The notes below the pieces were generated by a model. The model saw nothing but the letters and a program-made list of their open reading frames with translations, made no database searches and was not told the origin of the DNA. A stretch of DNA of 36,927 nt from Marinobacter bryozoorum (GTDB lineage Bacteria; Pseudomonadota; Gammaproteobacteria; Pseudomonadales; Oleiphilaceae), in assembly GCF_023156245.1 (NCBI RefSeq), contig NZ_JAKZAH010000037.1, forward strand, positions 1 through 36,927. Direction: 5' to 3'. Of the stretch, positions 16,268 through 24,463 are shown one piece after another. Numbering within the stretch: position 1 is the stretch's first letter; each line of letters opens with the position of its first letter. The position numbers and the translations under genes are program-made.

Positions 16268-18202
16268 CTATTCCGTCGCCAGCGCCGTGACCGGATCCAG
16301 CCGCGAGGCCTTGCGGGCAGGCAGGTAGCCAAAAAGCAGGCCGGTACCGAAGGCGCAACTGAAGGCCAGCACCACCGGCAGCAGTGAGTAGCTGACCGGT
16401 GTTCCCAATTCACTGATCGTGGCCGCCGCCCCCAGTCCCAACGCGACGCCGATCAACCCGCCAAGGGCCGACACCGCCAGGGCTTCGAGCAGGAACTGCT
16501 GCAGGATATGGCGGGTACGGGTGCCGGTGGCCATACGAACGCCGATTTCCCGGGTCCGCTCGGTGACGCTTACCAGCATGATGTTCATCACCCCGATGCC
16601 GCCTACCAGCAGCGATATGGCCGCCACAGAGCCCAGCAGCCAGGTGAAGGTGTCCTGGGTTTCAGAAACGGTGTCGATGAGCGAGGCCATATTGCGGATC
16701 TGGAAGTCCTCCACGCCGTGGCGCTGGAGTAGCAGCTGATGCACCTGGGCCTGCACCTCGTCCATCAGGCTTGTATCGTCCACGGCGATGGTCACGTTGC
16801 GCAGATGGCGCTGGCCGAACAGGCGCATGCTCCCGGTGGTGTAGGGCACAAACACCACGTCGTCCTGGTCCTGGCCCATGGGTGAAGCGCCCCGCTCGCT
16901 CATTACACCAACCACCTGGAACAGCACGTTATTCATCAGGACGTAGTGGCCAAGCGGGTCCTGCTGACCAAACAGTGCGTCCGCCGCGGTTTTGCCCAGT
17001 ACGGCCACTGGCGCGTATTCCCCTTCGTCGCGCTGATCAAAGAAGCTGCCGTGAGCCACCGGCCATTGGCGGGCGACCGGGAACTGCCACGACGTGGCGT
17101 TAACCTCTGCCTGATGGTCCGCGTTGTTGTAGCGCAGGGTCTGGCTGCCGGTGAGTTCAGGTATCGCTGCGGTGATGTTGGGCAGGGTGTTGATGGCGTC
17201 CACATCTTCCGGAACCAGGGTGGCGATGTTCCAGCTGCCCCGTCGTTGCCCCGGCGCACCCGGGCGAACCAGCAGCAGGTTGCTGCCCATGGCACTGATG
17301 CGGTCGACCACCTGTTCCCGTGCGCCGTCGCCGATGGCGAGCATGGTGATGACCGAGGCGACGCCGATAACGATGCCCAGCAGGGTCAACGCTGTGCGGA
17401 AAAGGTTACCGGTCATGGACTTGAGGGCCGTACGGGCGCCCTGGTATAGCTCCCGGAAAACAGAAGGCGCGTGTCGCAGGGGCTGTCGTTGCAGGGGGCG
17501 AGACTGGCTCGCGTCATCCGGGCCCGGGTCACTGATGATCTGGCCATCGGCGATTTCGATGCGCCGGTGGGCGTGGTCCGCCACCTTGCTGTCGTGGGTG
17601 ATCAGTATGATGGTGTAGCCTTCGTCGGAGAGTTCCTGCAGCAGGGTCATGACTTCCCGGCCACTCTGGCTGTCGAGGGCCCCGGTGGGCTCGTCCGCCA
17701 GGATGATTTCACCACCGTTCATCAGGGCACGGGCGATGGAAACACGTTGCTGCTGGCCGCCCGAGAGCTGGCCCGGGCGATGGTCCATACGTTCATCCAG
17801 TCCCAGCCGTACCAGCAGTTCCCTGGCCCGGTCCTGCCGTTGCCCTCGTTTGAGGCTGGCGTAGCTGGCGGGCATTTCCACGTTCTCGCAGGCCGAGATG
17901 CCGGGCAGCAGGTTGTAACTCTGGAACACGAAGCCGAAGGCTTCCCGGCGCAGGCGGGCGAGCCCGTCACTGTCCAGGGCAGAGACGTCCTCGCCATCAA
18001 ACCGGTACGCACCGCTGGTGGGCCGGTCCAGGCAACCGAGGATGTTCATCAGGGTGGATTTGCCAGACCCGGAGGCGCCCATAATGGCAACGAACTCGCC
18101 ACGGCGGATGCTCAGGTTAATGCCCCTGAGCACCGGTACCGCGATGTCGCCGTTGTAATAGGTGCGGGTGATGTCCCGCAATTCGATCAGCGGTGTGGTC
18201 AC
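16268..18202 (-). CDS. macB: MacB-type ABC transporter, fused ATPase and permease
   Basis: The product has 644 residues. The N-terminal ATPase has Walker A GASGSGKS (42-49), signature LSGGQ (146-150) and Walker B IILADE (166-171). A permease half follows, with a first helix near 270-295, a large periplasmic domain (about 300-515), and three C-terminal helices of the FtsX/MacB type. MacB dimers drive export of macrolides, peptides, lipopeptides or heme precursors from the periplasm through MacA and an outer membrane channel. The start is GTG, two bases after the macA stop, which implies tight translational coupling. Order and strand (macA-macB-channel) support a complete tripartite pump. The cargo is unknown. 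Confidence 0.93.
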   Translation of the reverse strand: MTTPLIELRDITRTYYNGDIAVPVLRGINLSIRRGEFVAIMGASGSGKSTLMNILGCLDRPTSGAYRFDGEDVSALDSDGLARLRREAFGFVFQSYNLLPGISACENVEMPASYASLKRGQRQDRARELLVRLGLDERMDHRPGQLSGGQQQRVSIARALMNGGEIILADEPTGALDSQSGREVMTLLQELSDEGYTIILITHDSKVADHAHRRIEIADGQIISDPGPDDASQSRPLQRQPLRHAPSVFRELYQGARTALKSMTGNLFRTALTLLGIVIGVASVITMLAIGDGAREQVVDRISAMGSNLLLVRPGAPGQRRGSWNIATLVPEDVDAINTLPNITAAIPELTGSQTLRYNNADHQAEVNATSWQFPVARQWPVAHGSFFDQRDEGEYAPVAVLGKTAADALFGQQDPLGHYVLMNNVLFQVVGVMSERGASPMGQDQDDVVFVPYTTGSMRLFGQRHLRNVTIAVDDTSLMDEVQAQVHQLLLQRHGVEDFQIRNMASLIDTVSETQDTFTWLLGSVAAISLLVGGIGVMNIMLVSVTERTREIGVRMATGTRTRHILQQFLLEALAVSALGGLIGVALGLGAAATISELGTPVSYSLLPVVLAFSCAFGTGLLFGYLPARKASRLDPVTALATE

Positions 18203-18204
18203 GG

Positions 18205-19374
18205 TCAGAACCTCATGCCGACCATGCGCCGGGCACGGCTGTCATCGCCCTGCCCGCCCGCGGATCGCGGACTGCTGACAATCCGCTCGCCCTCCTCAAG
18301 GCCATCAAGGATTTCCGCCTGCACCCGGTTGGTGACGCCCACGGTTACCTGGCGCTCACGGGGCTCACCGTCGTCACCCACCACCTGGACGGTGGCCTGT
18401 GGTCCCCGTTGCTGCAGCGCGGTTACCGGTACCAGCAACGCGTCCCTGGCGGCGTTGTTGATGAAGAATACCTGGGCCGTCATCTGGGTCATCAGGCGGC
18501 CTTCGGCATTCGGCACCTCGAATACCGCGTTGTAGAGCACCACGTTGTTTTCCACGGTGGGTGTGGGTTCCAGCCGGTCCAGGGTGCTTTCCCAGCGGCG
18601 CTGCTGACTGCCGAGGGTGGTGAAATACACCGGCATACCGGTTCGCAGTTTGCCGATATCCGCTTCTGACACCTGGGCTTCCACGGTCATGGTGGAGAGG
18701 TCGGCAATGCGCATCAGCACGGGGGCCTGCTGGTTGGTGTTGAGGGTCTGCCCCTGGCGGGCCTCGATGGAGACCACGGTGCCGTCCATGGGGGCGTAGA
18801 TCCTGGCGTACTCCAGGTTCGCCTCCTCCGCCCGCAGGGTGGATTCGGTCTGCTGGATCTGGGCGCTGATGGCTTCAATCTGGGCGCGGGCGGAGCGCAA
18901 CGTGGCCTCCGCCACCTGGGCCGCTTCACGGCTGGTGGCTTCCTCTTTCAGCAGGTTCTGCTGCCGGCGGTGCTGGATCTGCGCGAGGGTGAGCTGGGCC
19001 TCACGTTCCATCAGCTGCGCCTTTTGGTTGCGCAACTGGGCCCGGGTGGCATCGACCCGGGCGGTGTACACCGTGGGGTCAATCTCCGCCAGCAAGTCGC
19101 CCTTGCGGACCTGGTCACCGGTATCCACATGGATGACTTCCAGCTGCCCTGATACCTGGGCCCCCACATCCACATAGTCCCGGGGCTGCAAAACGCCGGT
19201 GGCCGTCACCAGGTCTTCCAGGTCACCCCGCTCCACCGCAACCGTCAACAATGAGGGCTGTGCAGCCGGCCGGCTGGCATACCACCAGCCGGCAACCAGG
19301 GCACCAATGACCAGCACTAATAGCAGGAAACCACCCAACCGCTTGTACCACCCGCCCGTTACCGGCGTTGCCAT
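18205..19374 (-). CDS. macA: MacA-type periplasmic adaptor (membrane fusion protein)
   Basis: The product has 389 residues. One N-terminal membrane helix spans about residues 11-29. A split lipoyl domain follows ([20 protein letters not shown] near 67-86 and [19 protein letters not shown] near 193-211), with an alpha-helical hairpin between the halves (about 105-185), then beta-barrel and membrane-proximal domains. It links MacB to the outer membrane channel and stimulates its ATPase. ATG 19374 is preceded by GAGGATGG. It is the first gene of the macA-macB-channel operon. A CpxR-like direct repeat lies about 80 bp upstream. Confidence 0.92.
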   Translation of the reverse strand: MATPVTGGWYKRLGGFLLLVLVIGALVAGWWYASRPAAQPSLLTVAVERGDLEDLVTATGVLQPRDYVDVGAQVSGQLEVIHVDTGDQVRKGDLLAEIDPTVYTARVDATRAQLRNQKAQLMEREAQLTLAQIQHRRQQNLLKEEATSREAAQVAEATLRSARAQIEAISAQIQQTESTLRAEEANLEYARIYAPMDGTVVSIEARQGQTLNTNQQAPVLMRIADLSTMTVEAQVSEADIGKLRTGMPVYFTTLGSQQRRWESTLDRLEPTPTVENNVVLYNAVFEVPNAEGRLMTQMTAQVFFINNAARDALLVPVTALQQRGPQATVQVVGDDGEPRERQVTVGVTNRVQAEILDGLEEGERIVSSPRSAGGQGDDSRARRMVGMRF

Positions 19375-19455
19375 GTTCCATCCTCACTCATGGTCTGTTA
19401 AGTCAGGATGGATTATCGGTAATGCGGTGGAGCCATAGTAGGGCGAATACCGGGG

Positions 19456-19472
19456 TTTACACGGCTTTTACA
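19456..19472 (-). promoter_or_regulatory. CpxR-like direct repeat upstream of macA
   Basis: On the minus strand TGTAAA occurs twice with an 11-bp period (GTAAA-N6-GTAAA). This matches the known CpxR pattern GTAAA-N4-8-GTAAA and the general layout of OmpR-family response-regulator sites. The promoter-proximal copy could overlap a -35 region, and a weak -10 candidate (TATGGC) lies 18 bp further on. No CpxR gene is in the window. Confidence 0.45.
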
Positions 19473-19550
19473 TCCGTTGACCGGAATCGTCGCTGCCTCC
19501 CCCGCTGGAGGCTGCTGCGACCGGGCCGGGGTTGGCCCAGTTTGCGGGAC

Positions 19551-19586
19551 GTGACGTATGGAACTACTGTCAGGACCTGACGTCAC
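19551..19586. repeat. Nested inverted repeats before the His-rich protein gene
   Basis: GTGACGT (19551-19557) pairs with ACGTCAC (19580-19586). Inside, GTCAGG-A-CCTGAC (19569-19581) is a perfect 13-bp inverted repeat that partly overlaps the outer arm. The element ends 34 bp before the start codon of the His-rich gene, where an operator or a leader hairpin could act. Confidence 0.35.
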
Positions 19587-19620
19587 AACCGAACCAGACA
19601 ATCCGCGGAGTGAGCGAATA

Positions 19621-20199
19621 ATGAGAAAAACCACCCTGAGCCTGCTGTTGTGCATCCTGGCCCTGCCGGCCTCCGCCCAGGAGCACCCGCACCATAACAT
19701 CCACCAGGGGCCACACCACGACGCCATGGAGCAGGGCGAACTGACGGAGGCCGGAAATTCAATCTTCGCCACCGTTCAGGAGGTCATCCGACGCCTTCAG
19801 CAAGACCCGGATACTGACTGGAGCAAGGTCGACCTGGAAGGTTTGCGCCAGCATCTGCTGGATATGAAAGACATTGCCGAAAACGTCGAGGTCGTGGACC
19901 AACGGCGAATGCCTAACGGTGTGACCCTGGTGGTCGCCCCCCTGACCACCCGTGCGGACGAAGCCCTGGAGAGGGTGCTTTCTGCGCATCCGGAACAGCT
20001 TCGCCGGGAAACCGGATGGGAAATGATCGTCGGTCGCCAGGGGGACCAGTTCCGTATTACGACCACCAGCGAAGATCCCGACGACACCGCTATAATTAAC
20101 GGCCTTGGCTATATCGGCCTGATGGCTTACGGCAACCACCACCAGGCCCATCACTGGGCCATGGGCTCGGGCAAGAACCCTCACGAGGGCCACCACTGA
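19621..20199 (+). CDS. Histidine-rich exported protein of unknown function
   Basis: The product has 192 residues. A signal peptide (1-19) ends ASA|QEHPHH. Histidines cluster at the new N-terminus (EHPHHNIHQGPHH, about 21-33) and at the C-terminus (NHHQAHHW and HEGHH in the last 25 residues), so periplasmic metal binding is plausible. The middle has a helical part (IFATVQEVIRRLQQDP, DLEGLRQHLLDM) and an alpha/beta part (VTLVVAPLTTRADEALERVL). I do not recognise the family. ATG 19621 follows GGAGTGAG. An upstream in-frame ATG at 19558 would block signal-peptide recognition. The MBL/rhodanese gene begins 86 bp downstream on the same strand. A role in metal storage, resistance or sensing is inference from composition only. 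Confidence 0.75.
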   Translation: MRKTTLSLLLCILALPASAQEHPHHNIHQGPHHDAMEQGELTEAGNSIFATVQEVIRRLQQDPDTDWSKVDLEGLRQHLLDMKDIAENVEVVDQRRMPNGVTLVVAPLTTRADEALERVLSAHPEQLRRETGWEMIVGRQGDQFRITTTSEDPDDTAIINGLGYIGLMAYGNHHQAHHWAMGSGKNPHEGHH

Positions 20200-20285
20200 C
20201 CAAATCGTAATCCGCTGGCCCCTCACACTTCTGCTGATCTGTGCTACCCCTGATAACAGGTATTGTCACTTCAGCAGGAGGTCCC

Positions 20286-21641
20286 ATGTTCATCCAGAAG
20301 ATCAAATCCGAAGGCCTGTCCCACCTGTCCTGGCTTGTGGGGAATGACGGCGAGGCCTTTGTCGTCGACCCGCGCCGGGACTGCGAGATCTATGTGGAAG
20401 AGGCGGCCAGGGCCGGTTGCCGCATCACCCACATCTTCGAAACCCACCGTAATGAGGACCTGATCTCCGGTGCGCCCATACTGACCAACCTTACCGGCGC
20501 CCGGGTGCTCCACGGCCCCAATGCCGCCGGTGATGTTGCCTACGCCGACACCGCCCGGGAGGGTGACACCTTCGAGTTCGGCAATCTCAGGGTGCAGGTT
20601 CTGGAAACACCGGGGCATACCGACGACAGCCTGTCGTTTGCCGTGTACGACACAGAATTCGGTGAGGATGCGGTAGGTGTATTCACCGGGGATGCGCTGT
20701 TTATAGGCGATGTGGGGCGTACGGATTTCTACCCGGACCGGGCCGGGGAAGTGGCCGGCTTGCTGTACGACAGCCTGCAGAAAATCCTGAAGCTGGGCGA
20801 CCAGGCCCTGGTCTATCCCGCCCATGGGGCCGGCTCGGTGTGCGGCGACAACATGGCGGACCGGGAGTTCTCGTCCCTGGGCTATGAGCGCAAGTACAAC
20901 GATATGCTCAGAATATCATCCCGCAACAAATTCATTGATGCCAAGCTCGCCGAACATCACTACCAGCCGCCCTACTTCCGGCTGATGGAAAAGCTCAACC
21001 TGACGGGGGCCGAACCGGCCCCCAGGGTCATAACACCCCGGCCACTGTCACCGGCAGAATTCCGCGAGCTACCCGGGGAGACCGCCATCGTGGACGCGCG
21101 CACTGTCAGTGCGTTTCTCGGGGCGCACCTGCCCGGCAGCCTGGCCATTCCGGCGCCAATGATCCCGGCCTTTGCCGGCTGGTACATCGAGCCTGGCCAG
21201 CCGGTGGTGCTGGTGGTGTCAGACCCCGACCAGGCTCGCGAAGCCGCACAGCACCTGGTACGCATCGGCCTGGACAACCTTACCGGCTTCCTCACCACCG
21301 ACATGCCGGAATGGTCAGCCCGAGGTCTACCGTTCCACTCCCTGCCGGTGATGCACGTGGACGATATCCGGGAGCGCTTCCGGAACCCGCCGGACGACTG
21401 GCAGTTGCTGGACGTACGCAGCAAGACGGAATATGAAGAGGAGGCTATCGAAGGGTCTGTCCATATCTATGCCGGGGAACTGGCGGACAAAACAGACGAG
21501 CTGGACAAAAACCGGCACTACACGGTGATGTGCGCCAGCGGTGCCCGGGCGACGATTGCCGCCTCGGTGCTGGAGCGGGCCGGGTTCAGCAAGGTGGATG
21601 TGTTCCTGGGCTCCTTTGGCGCCTGGAAATCCACCGACTGA
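20286..21641 (+). CDS. MBL-fold hydrolase fused to two rhodanese domains (persulfide dioxygenase-like)
   Basis: The product has 451 residues. The metallo-beta-lactamase domain (about 1-240) is of the ETHE1/persulfide dioxygenase type: ETPGHTDDSLSF (His111), FTGDALFIGDVGRTDF (Asp136) and VYPAHGAGSVCG (His180). The first metal motif reads THRNEDL (His54, Asn56, Asp58, Leu59) instead of HxHxDH. The three ligands that hold the single iron in ETHE1-type enzymes would be kept (His54, His111, Asp136), while second-site residues are lost. Rhodanese domain 1 (about 255-350) has no active-site Cys. Domain 2 (about 355-450) has Cys416 in MCASGAR. The protein probably oxidises or transfers sulfane sulfur in the cytosol. 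ATG 20286 follows AGCAGGAGG. Confidence 0.85.
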   Translation: MFIQKIKSEGLSHLSWLVGNDGEAFVVDPRRDCEIYVEEAARAGCRITHIFETHRNEDLISGAPILTNLTGARVLHGPNAAGDVAYADTAREGDTFEFGNLRVQVLETPGHTDDSLSFAVYDTEFGEDAVGVFTGDALFIGDVGRTDFYPDRAGEVAGLLYDSLQKILKLGDQALVYPAHGAGSVCGDNMADREFSSLGYERKYNDMLRISSRNKFIDAKLAEHHYQPPYFRLMEKLNLTGAEPAPRVITPRPLSPAEFRELPGETAIVDARTVSAFLGAHLPGSLAIPAPMIPAFAGWYIEPGQPVVLVVSDPDQAREAAQHLVRIGLDNLTGFLTTDMPEWSARGLPFHSLPVMHVDDIRERFRNPPDDWQLLDVRSKTEYEEEAIEGSVHIYAGELADKTDELDKNRHYTVMCASGARATIAASVLERAGFSKVDVFLGSFGAWKSTD

Positions 21642-21658
21642 GCCCTGCCGCTTGAAAC

Positions 21659-21697
21659 ACAGGGGCGCCCGTTCGCATAGGACGGGTGCCACCCTGT
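21659..21697. terminator. Bidirectional terminator hairpin
   Basis: ACAGGG (21659-21664) pairs with CCCTGT (21692-21697). The inner stem GCGCCCGT (21665-21672) pairs with ACGGGTGC (21682-21689) with one G-T pair. Two bases (21690-21691) are bulged. TTT follows on both strands. It separates the convergent MBL/rhodanese and OYE genes. Confidence 0.65.
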
Positions 21698-21708
21698 TTA
21701 CACGGTTA

Positions 21709-22821
21709 TCAGTAAAGTTCGCCCAGAGACGCCTTGCGGAACGGCTCGACGTCATCGGCCCGGCCTTCCTTCACCTTGACCAGCCATTCCGGGTCCTGCA
21801 GCAGCGCGCGGCCGACGGCAATCAGATCGAACTCGTCGTTGTTCATACGTTCGATCAGCTCGTCGATACCGGCGTCTTCTACCGCTTCCTTCTTGCTGGC
21901 AAAGGTGCCGGCGATAAAGTCTTCGGTGAGGCCGACGCTGCCGACAGACATGGTGGGCACACCAGTCAGCTTCTTCACCCAGCCGGCCAGGTTCAGGCTG
22001 GAACCTTCGAACTCCGGCTCCCAGAAGCGGCGGGTGGAGGCGTGGAAGATATCCACTCCGGCGTCCGCCAGGGGCTTGAGGAAGGCGTCCAGCTCTTCGG
22101 GGGTCTGGCACAGCTTTGCGCCGTAGTCCTGCATCTTCCACTGGGAGAAACGCAGCATGATGGGAAAATCCGGGCCAACCTTCTCACGGATAGCCTGGAT
22201 GATCTCGATGGCAAAGCGCTGGCGGTTGGCCATGCTGCCACCGTATTCGTCGTCCCGCTGGTTGGTGCCTTCCCAGAAGAACTGGTCGATCAGGTAACCG
22301 TGGGCACCGTGGACTTCCACGCCATCGCAGCCGATGGCCTTGGCGTCGGCGGCCGCATCGGCAAAGGCCTTGACCACATCCTGGATGTCCTCCTTGGTCA
22401 TCACCTTGCAGACCACCTTGCCCGGACGGTTCATCCCGGAAGGCGCGTAGCCCGGTACTGAAGGATCCGGCTCCATGCCTTCCTTGCGCACCGCGCCCAC
22501 GTGCCACAACTGGGGGAAGATCTTGCCACCAGCTTCGTGCACAGCGTCCACGACCCTCTTCCAGCCCGCCAGTGCCTTCTCGCCGTGGAAGAACGGAACG
22601 TTCTCGTAGCCGTTGGCCGCCGGGTGATTGACGGTGGTACCCTCGGTAATGATCAGGCCAACGCCGCCTTCGGCACGGCGCTTGTAATAGGCGACCACAT
22701 CATCGCTAGGCACGTTGCCCGGGGAAAAATTCCGGGTCATGGGAGCCATGGCCACGCGGTTGGCCAGCTTCAGGGACTTCACTTCAAACGGCTCGAACAG
22801 AGGGCCGAGATTCATGGACAT
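21709..22821 (-). CDS. Old yellow enzyme-family NADH:flavin oxidoreductase
   Basis: This 370-residue FMN-dependent ene-reductase is a TIM barrel. The substrate-anion pair is His171/His174 in EVHGAHGYLIDQFFW, with Tyr176 next to it. NRVAMAPMTR lies at 21-30. WEGTNQRDDEYGGSMANRQRF is the family signature, and VGRALLQDPEW near the C-terminus closes the FMN phosphate site. It would reduce the C=C bond of activated enones, nitro compounds or nitrate esters. ATG 22821 follows CAGGAGTG. A second in-frame ATG (22815) is possible. The frame extends to 22965, but this would run through the operators. It is divergent from an HxlR regulator that is probably its controller. Confidence 0.92.
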   Translation of the reverse strand: MSMNLGPLFEPFEVKSLKLANRVAMAPMTRNFSPGNVPSDDVVAYYKRRAEGGVGLIITEGTTVNHPAANGYENVPFFHGEKALAGWKRVVDAVHEAGGKIFPQLWHVGAVRKEGMEPDPSVPGYAPSGMNRPGKVVCKVMTKEDIQDVVKAFADAAADAKAIGCDGVEVHGAHGYLIDQFFWEGTNQRDDEYGGSMANRQRFAIEIIQAIREKVGPDFPIMLRFSQWKMQDYGAKLCQTPEELDAFLKPLADAGVDIFHASTRRFWEPEFEGSSLNLAGWVKKLTGVPTMSVGSVGLTEDFIAGTFASKKEAVEDAGIDELIERMNNDEFDLIAVGRALLQDPEWLVKVKEGRADDVEPFRKASLGELY

Positions 22822-22872
22822 GGGGGTATCACTCCTGCAGTAAAAAGGTGATCGGGGCGAGCCCGGAAATCT

Positions 22873-22889
22873 GGTTTCATTTCGAAACC
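22873..22889. promoter_or_regulatory. Operator-like palindrome 1 (OYE/hxlR intergenic)
   Basis: GGTTTC-N5-GAAACC is a perfect inverted repeat in the space between divergent OYE and hxlR genes. It is the likely binding site for the HxlR dimer. Confidence 0.65.
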
Positions 22890-22900
22890 TTATTAAATCC

Positions 22901-22917
22901 GGTTTCAGTTTGCAACC
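22901..22917. promoter_or_regulatory. Operator-like palindrome 2 (OYE/hxlR intergenic)
   Basis: GGTTTC-N5-GCAACC is the same palindrome with one mismatch, 28 bp from the first copy. It lies just before a -10-like TACAAT (22926-22931) that would serve hxlR, so autorepression is plausible. Confidence 0.6.
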
Positions 22918-22937
22918 CTGTTGGGTACAATTTAACC

Positions 22938-23402
22938 ATGGCCAGAAAACGTTTTGACGACTCAAGTTGTTCGGTTGCGCGTGCGCTCAATGAAGTGGGT
23001 GACTGGTGGTCGCTGCTGATTGTGCTGCAGGCCATGTACGGTACCCGCCGTTTTGTGGACTTCCAGCAGGAGCTGGGCATTGCCCGCAATATCCTGGTAG
23101 ATCGCCTGTGTCGCCTGGTGGACAACGACGTACTGCGCAAGGTGGACGTAGGTGAACATGGCCCACGGTTCGAATACCGCCTGACTGACAAGGGGCGGGA
23201 CCTGTTCCCGGTGGTGATCGCCCTGCGCCAGTGGGGCGACAAGTACAACCCCTGCCCTGAAAAGCCCCCGCTGGATCTCCGGGACAGGCGCACCGGCCAG
23301 CCGATCCGCCAGCTGGAAGTACAGGACGCTGAAGGTAACCCCCTGTCCGTCCGCGACGTGTTTGTGCAGGAAGATCCCCAGGACGACAAGAAGCAGGCCT
23401 GA
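22938..23402 (+). CDS. HxlR-family winged-helix regulator
   Basis: The product is a 154-residue transcription factor. The family opening CSVARALNEVGDWWSLLIVL puts the conserved Cys at residue 11, just before the first helix. This residue senses thiol-reactive or electrophilic compounds in several family members. The winged helix spans about 20-105 (FVDFQQELGIARNILVDRL as recognition region, then VGEHGPRFEYRLTDKG as the wing). The C-terminal tail (about 110-154) is longer than usual and polar. ATG 22938 lacks a strong ribosome site. The OYE gene is divergent across 116 bp carrying two palindromes, a standard arrangement for a local regulator of an ene-reductase. Confidence 0.9.
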   Translation: MARKRFDDSSCSVARALNEVGDWWSLLIVLQAMYGTRRFVDFQQELGIARNILVDRLCRLVDNDVLRKVDVGEHGPRFEYRLTDKGRDLFPVVIALRQWGDKYNPCPEKPPLDLRDRRTGQPIRQLEVQDAEGNPLSVRDVFVQEDPQDDKKQA

Positions 23403-23425
23403 CCCCCTCTCCGCCCGAGCTTTTG

Positions 23426-23442
23426 GTCCGATCCGGACATTT
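23426..23442 (+). terminator. Weak terminator-like hairpin after hxlR
   Basis: GTCCG-ATC-CGGAC (23426-23438) is followed by ATTTT, and TTTT precedes the stem as well. The stem is only 5 bp, so termination would be weak. Confidence 0.3.
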
Positions 23443-23491
23443 TGAGCTGGGTCAATCTTCTGTTCGCATTCCCCACAGCCCCCGGCATCCC

Positions 23492-23505
23492 TTGCGTTAG
23501 ATCAA
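23492..23505. promoter_or_regulatory. FNR/ANR-like box upstream of ompW
   Basis: TTGCG-TTAG-ATCAA matches the FNR consensus TTGAT-N4-ATCAA at eight of ten positions, with one perfect half-site. It lies 65 bp before the ompW start. Control of ompW by FNR is known in E. coli. Here it is a prediction from pattern only. Confidence 0.35.
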
Positions 23506-23529
23506 TTCTCTTTGCCACCACCGGTGTAG

Positions 23530-23559
23530 CCTTGGCCCGTCAACAACTTTTGGTCAAGG
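23530..23559 (+). promoter_or_regulatory. Stem that can mask the ompW ribosome site
   Basis: CCTTGGCC (23530-23537) can pair over eight positions (one G-T) with GGTCAAGG (23552-23559). The second arm contains most of the Shine-Dalgarno AAGGAG (23556-23561) nine bases before the ATG. The 14-base loop is rich in A and C. Confidence 0.4.
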
Positions 23560-23569
23560 AGTCATTTCT

Positions 23570-24292
23570 ATGTCCCGCAAATTCACCCTGGGTATCCTCA
23601 CCGCCGGCTTGCTCGCAGCAGGCTCCGCACAGGCCTATCAGGCTGGTGACATTATTGTTCGCGCCGGTGCTGTTACCGTCGACCCGAATGAGTCCAGCGA
23701 TCACGTCAGCCTCGCCGGAAGTGGCCTTGCCGACGAGGGCTGGGAAGTGGGTGTCGATTCCGATACCCAGCTTGGTCTGTCCGCCACCTGGATGATGACC
23801 GATTCTTTCGCCCTGAGTCTGCTGGCCGCAACCCCGTTCCAGCACAACCTCTACGGTTCCGGCAGCCTGCCCAAGGCGGCTGATCTCGGCAGCACCAAGC
23901 ACCTGCCCCCGACTCTGACACTGCAGTATTACCCGCTGCACAGCAGTCACAAGATCCAGCCTTACATCGGCGTGGGCGTGAACTACACCATCTTCTTCGA
24001 GGAAGAAACCAGTGACACGCTGACCGGGGCGGTCGATAACTATCTCGGCGGCGGCGTGGTCAGCTCAACTGATATGGACCTGGACGACAGCTTTGGTGTG
24101 GCTGCCGAAATTGGTGTTGACATCCGCCTGAGCGACCAGTTTGGCATTAACGCAGGCGTCTGGTACGCCGATATCGATACTACCGCTGATATCAACGCCT
24201 ATGGCGCAAACGGCGATAAGCTCGGCACCGCCAAGGTCGACGTGGAAATCGACCCCATGGTCTACATGGTAGGCTTCACCTACAGCTTCTGA
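23570..24292 (+). CDS. ompW: OmpW-family outer membrane protein
   Basis: This 240-residue outer-membrane eight-stranded beta-barrel has a signal peptide at 1-22, ending SAQA before YQAGD. Family features: the opening AGDIIVRAGAVTVDPNES, the segment TWMMTDSFALSLLAATPFQHNLYG, TLTLQYYPLHSSHKIQPYIGVGVNYTIFF near the middle, and a C-terminal aromatic end (GFTYSF) used for barrel assembly. OmpW forms a narrow hydrophobic channel for small apolar solutes and is often regulated by salt, oxygen or iron. The ATG follows AAGGAG. An FNR-like box and a ribosome-site-masking stem lie upstream, and a strong terminator follows. Confidence 0.93.
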   Translation: MSRKFTLGILTAGLLAAGSAQAYQAGDIIVRAGAVTVDPNESSDHVSLAGSGLADEGWEVGVDSDTQLGLSATWMMTDSFALSLLAATPFQHNLYGSGSLPKAADLGSTKHLPPTLTLQYYPLHSSHKIQPYIGVGVNYTIFFEEETSDTLTGAVDNYLGGGVVSSTDMDLDDSFGVAAEIGVDIRLSDQFGINAGVWYADIDTTADINAYGANGDKLGTAKVDVEIDPMVYMVGFTYSF

Positions 24293-24356
24293 TTGGCAGT
24301 GTGAGACGACCGTGCCCGGTACCCTGGACTGGTGGTGCCGGTCGCGTTCTCCCTTT

Positions 24357-24389
24357 GCGGGGGCCGGAATTCCGGTACCCCGCTTTTTT
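24357..24389 (+). terminator. Rho-independent terminator of ompW
   Basis: GCGGGG and CCGG on the left pair with CCGG and CCCCGC on the right around an AATT loop. A run of six T follows immediately (24384-24389). Confidence 0.85.
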
Positions 24390-24406
24390 CCGCCAGCCGA
24401 TACCAG

Positions 24407-24438
24407 AAAAGCCGTTCCCGGTTACCCGGAAACGGCTT
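24407..24438 (-). terminator. Rho-independent terminator of rhlE
   Basis: AAGCCGTT plus CCCGG pairs with CCGGAAACGGCTT across a short TTAC loop, with one mismatch. On the minus strand the hairpin is followed by TTTT, which suits the end of rhlE at 24464. Confidence 0.65.
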
Positions 24439-24463
24439 CGTTAATAGCTGGGCTCAGATCACA

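Noticed and set aside
22822..22965. N-terminal extension of the OYE gene
   Set aside because: It would run through the divergent promoter and both operator palindromes, and the family N-terminus begins at 22821.
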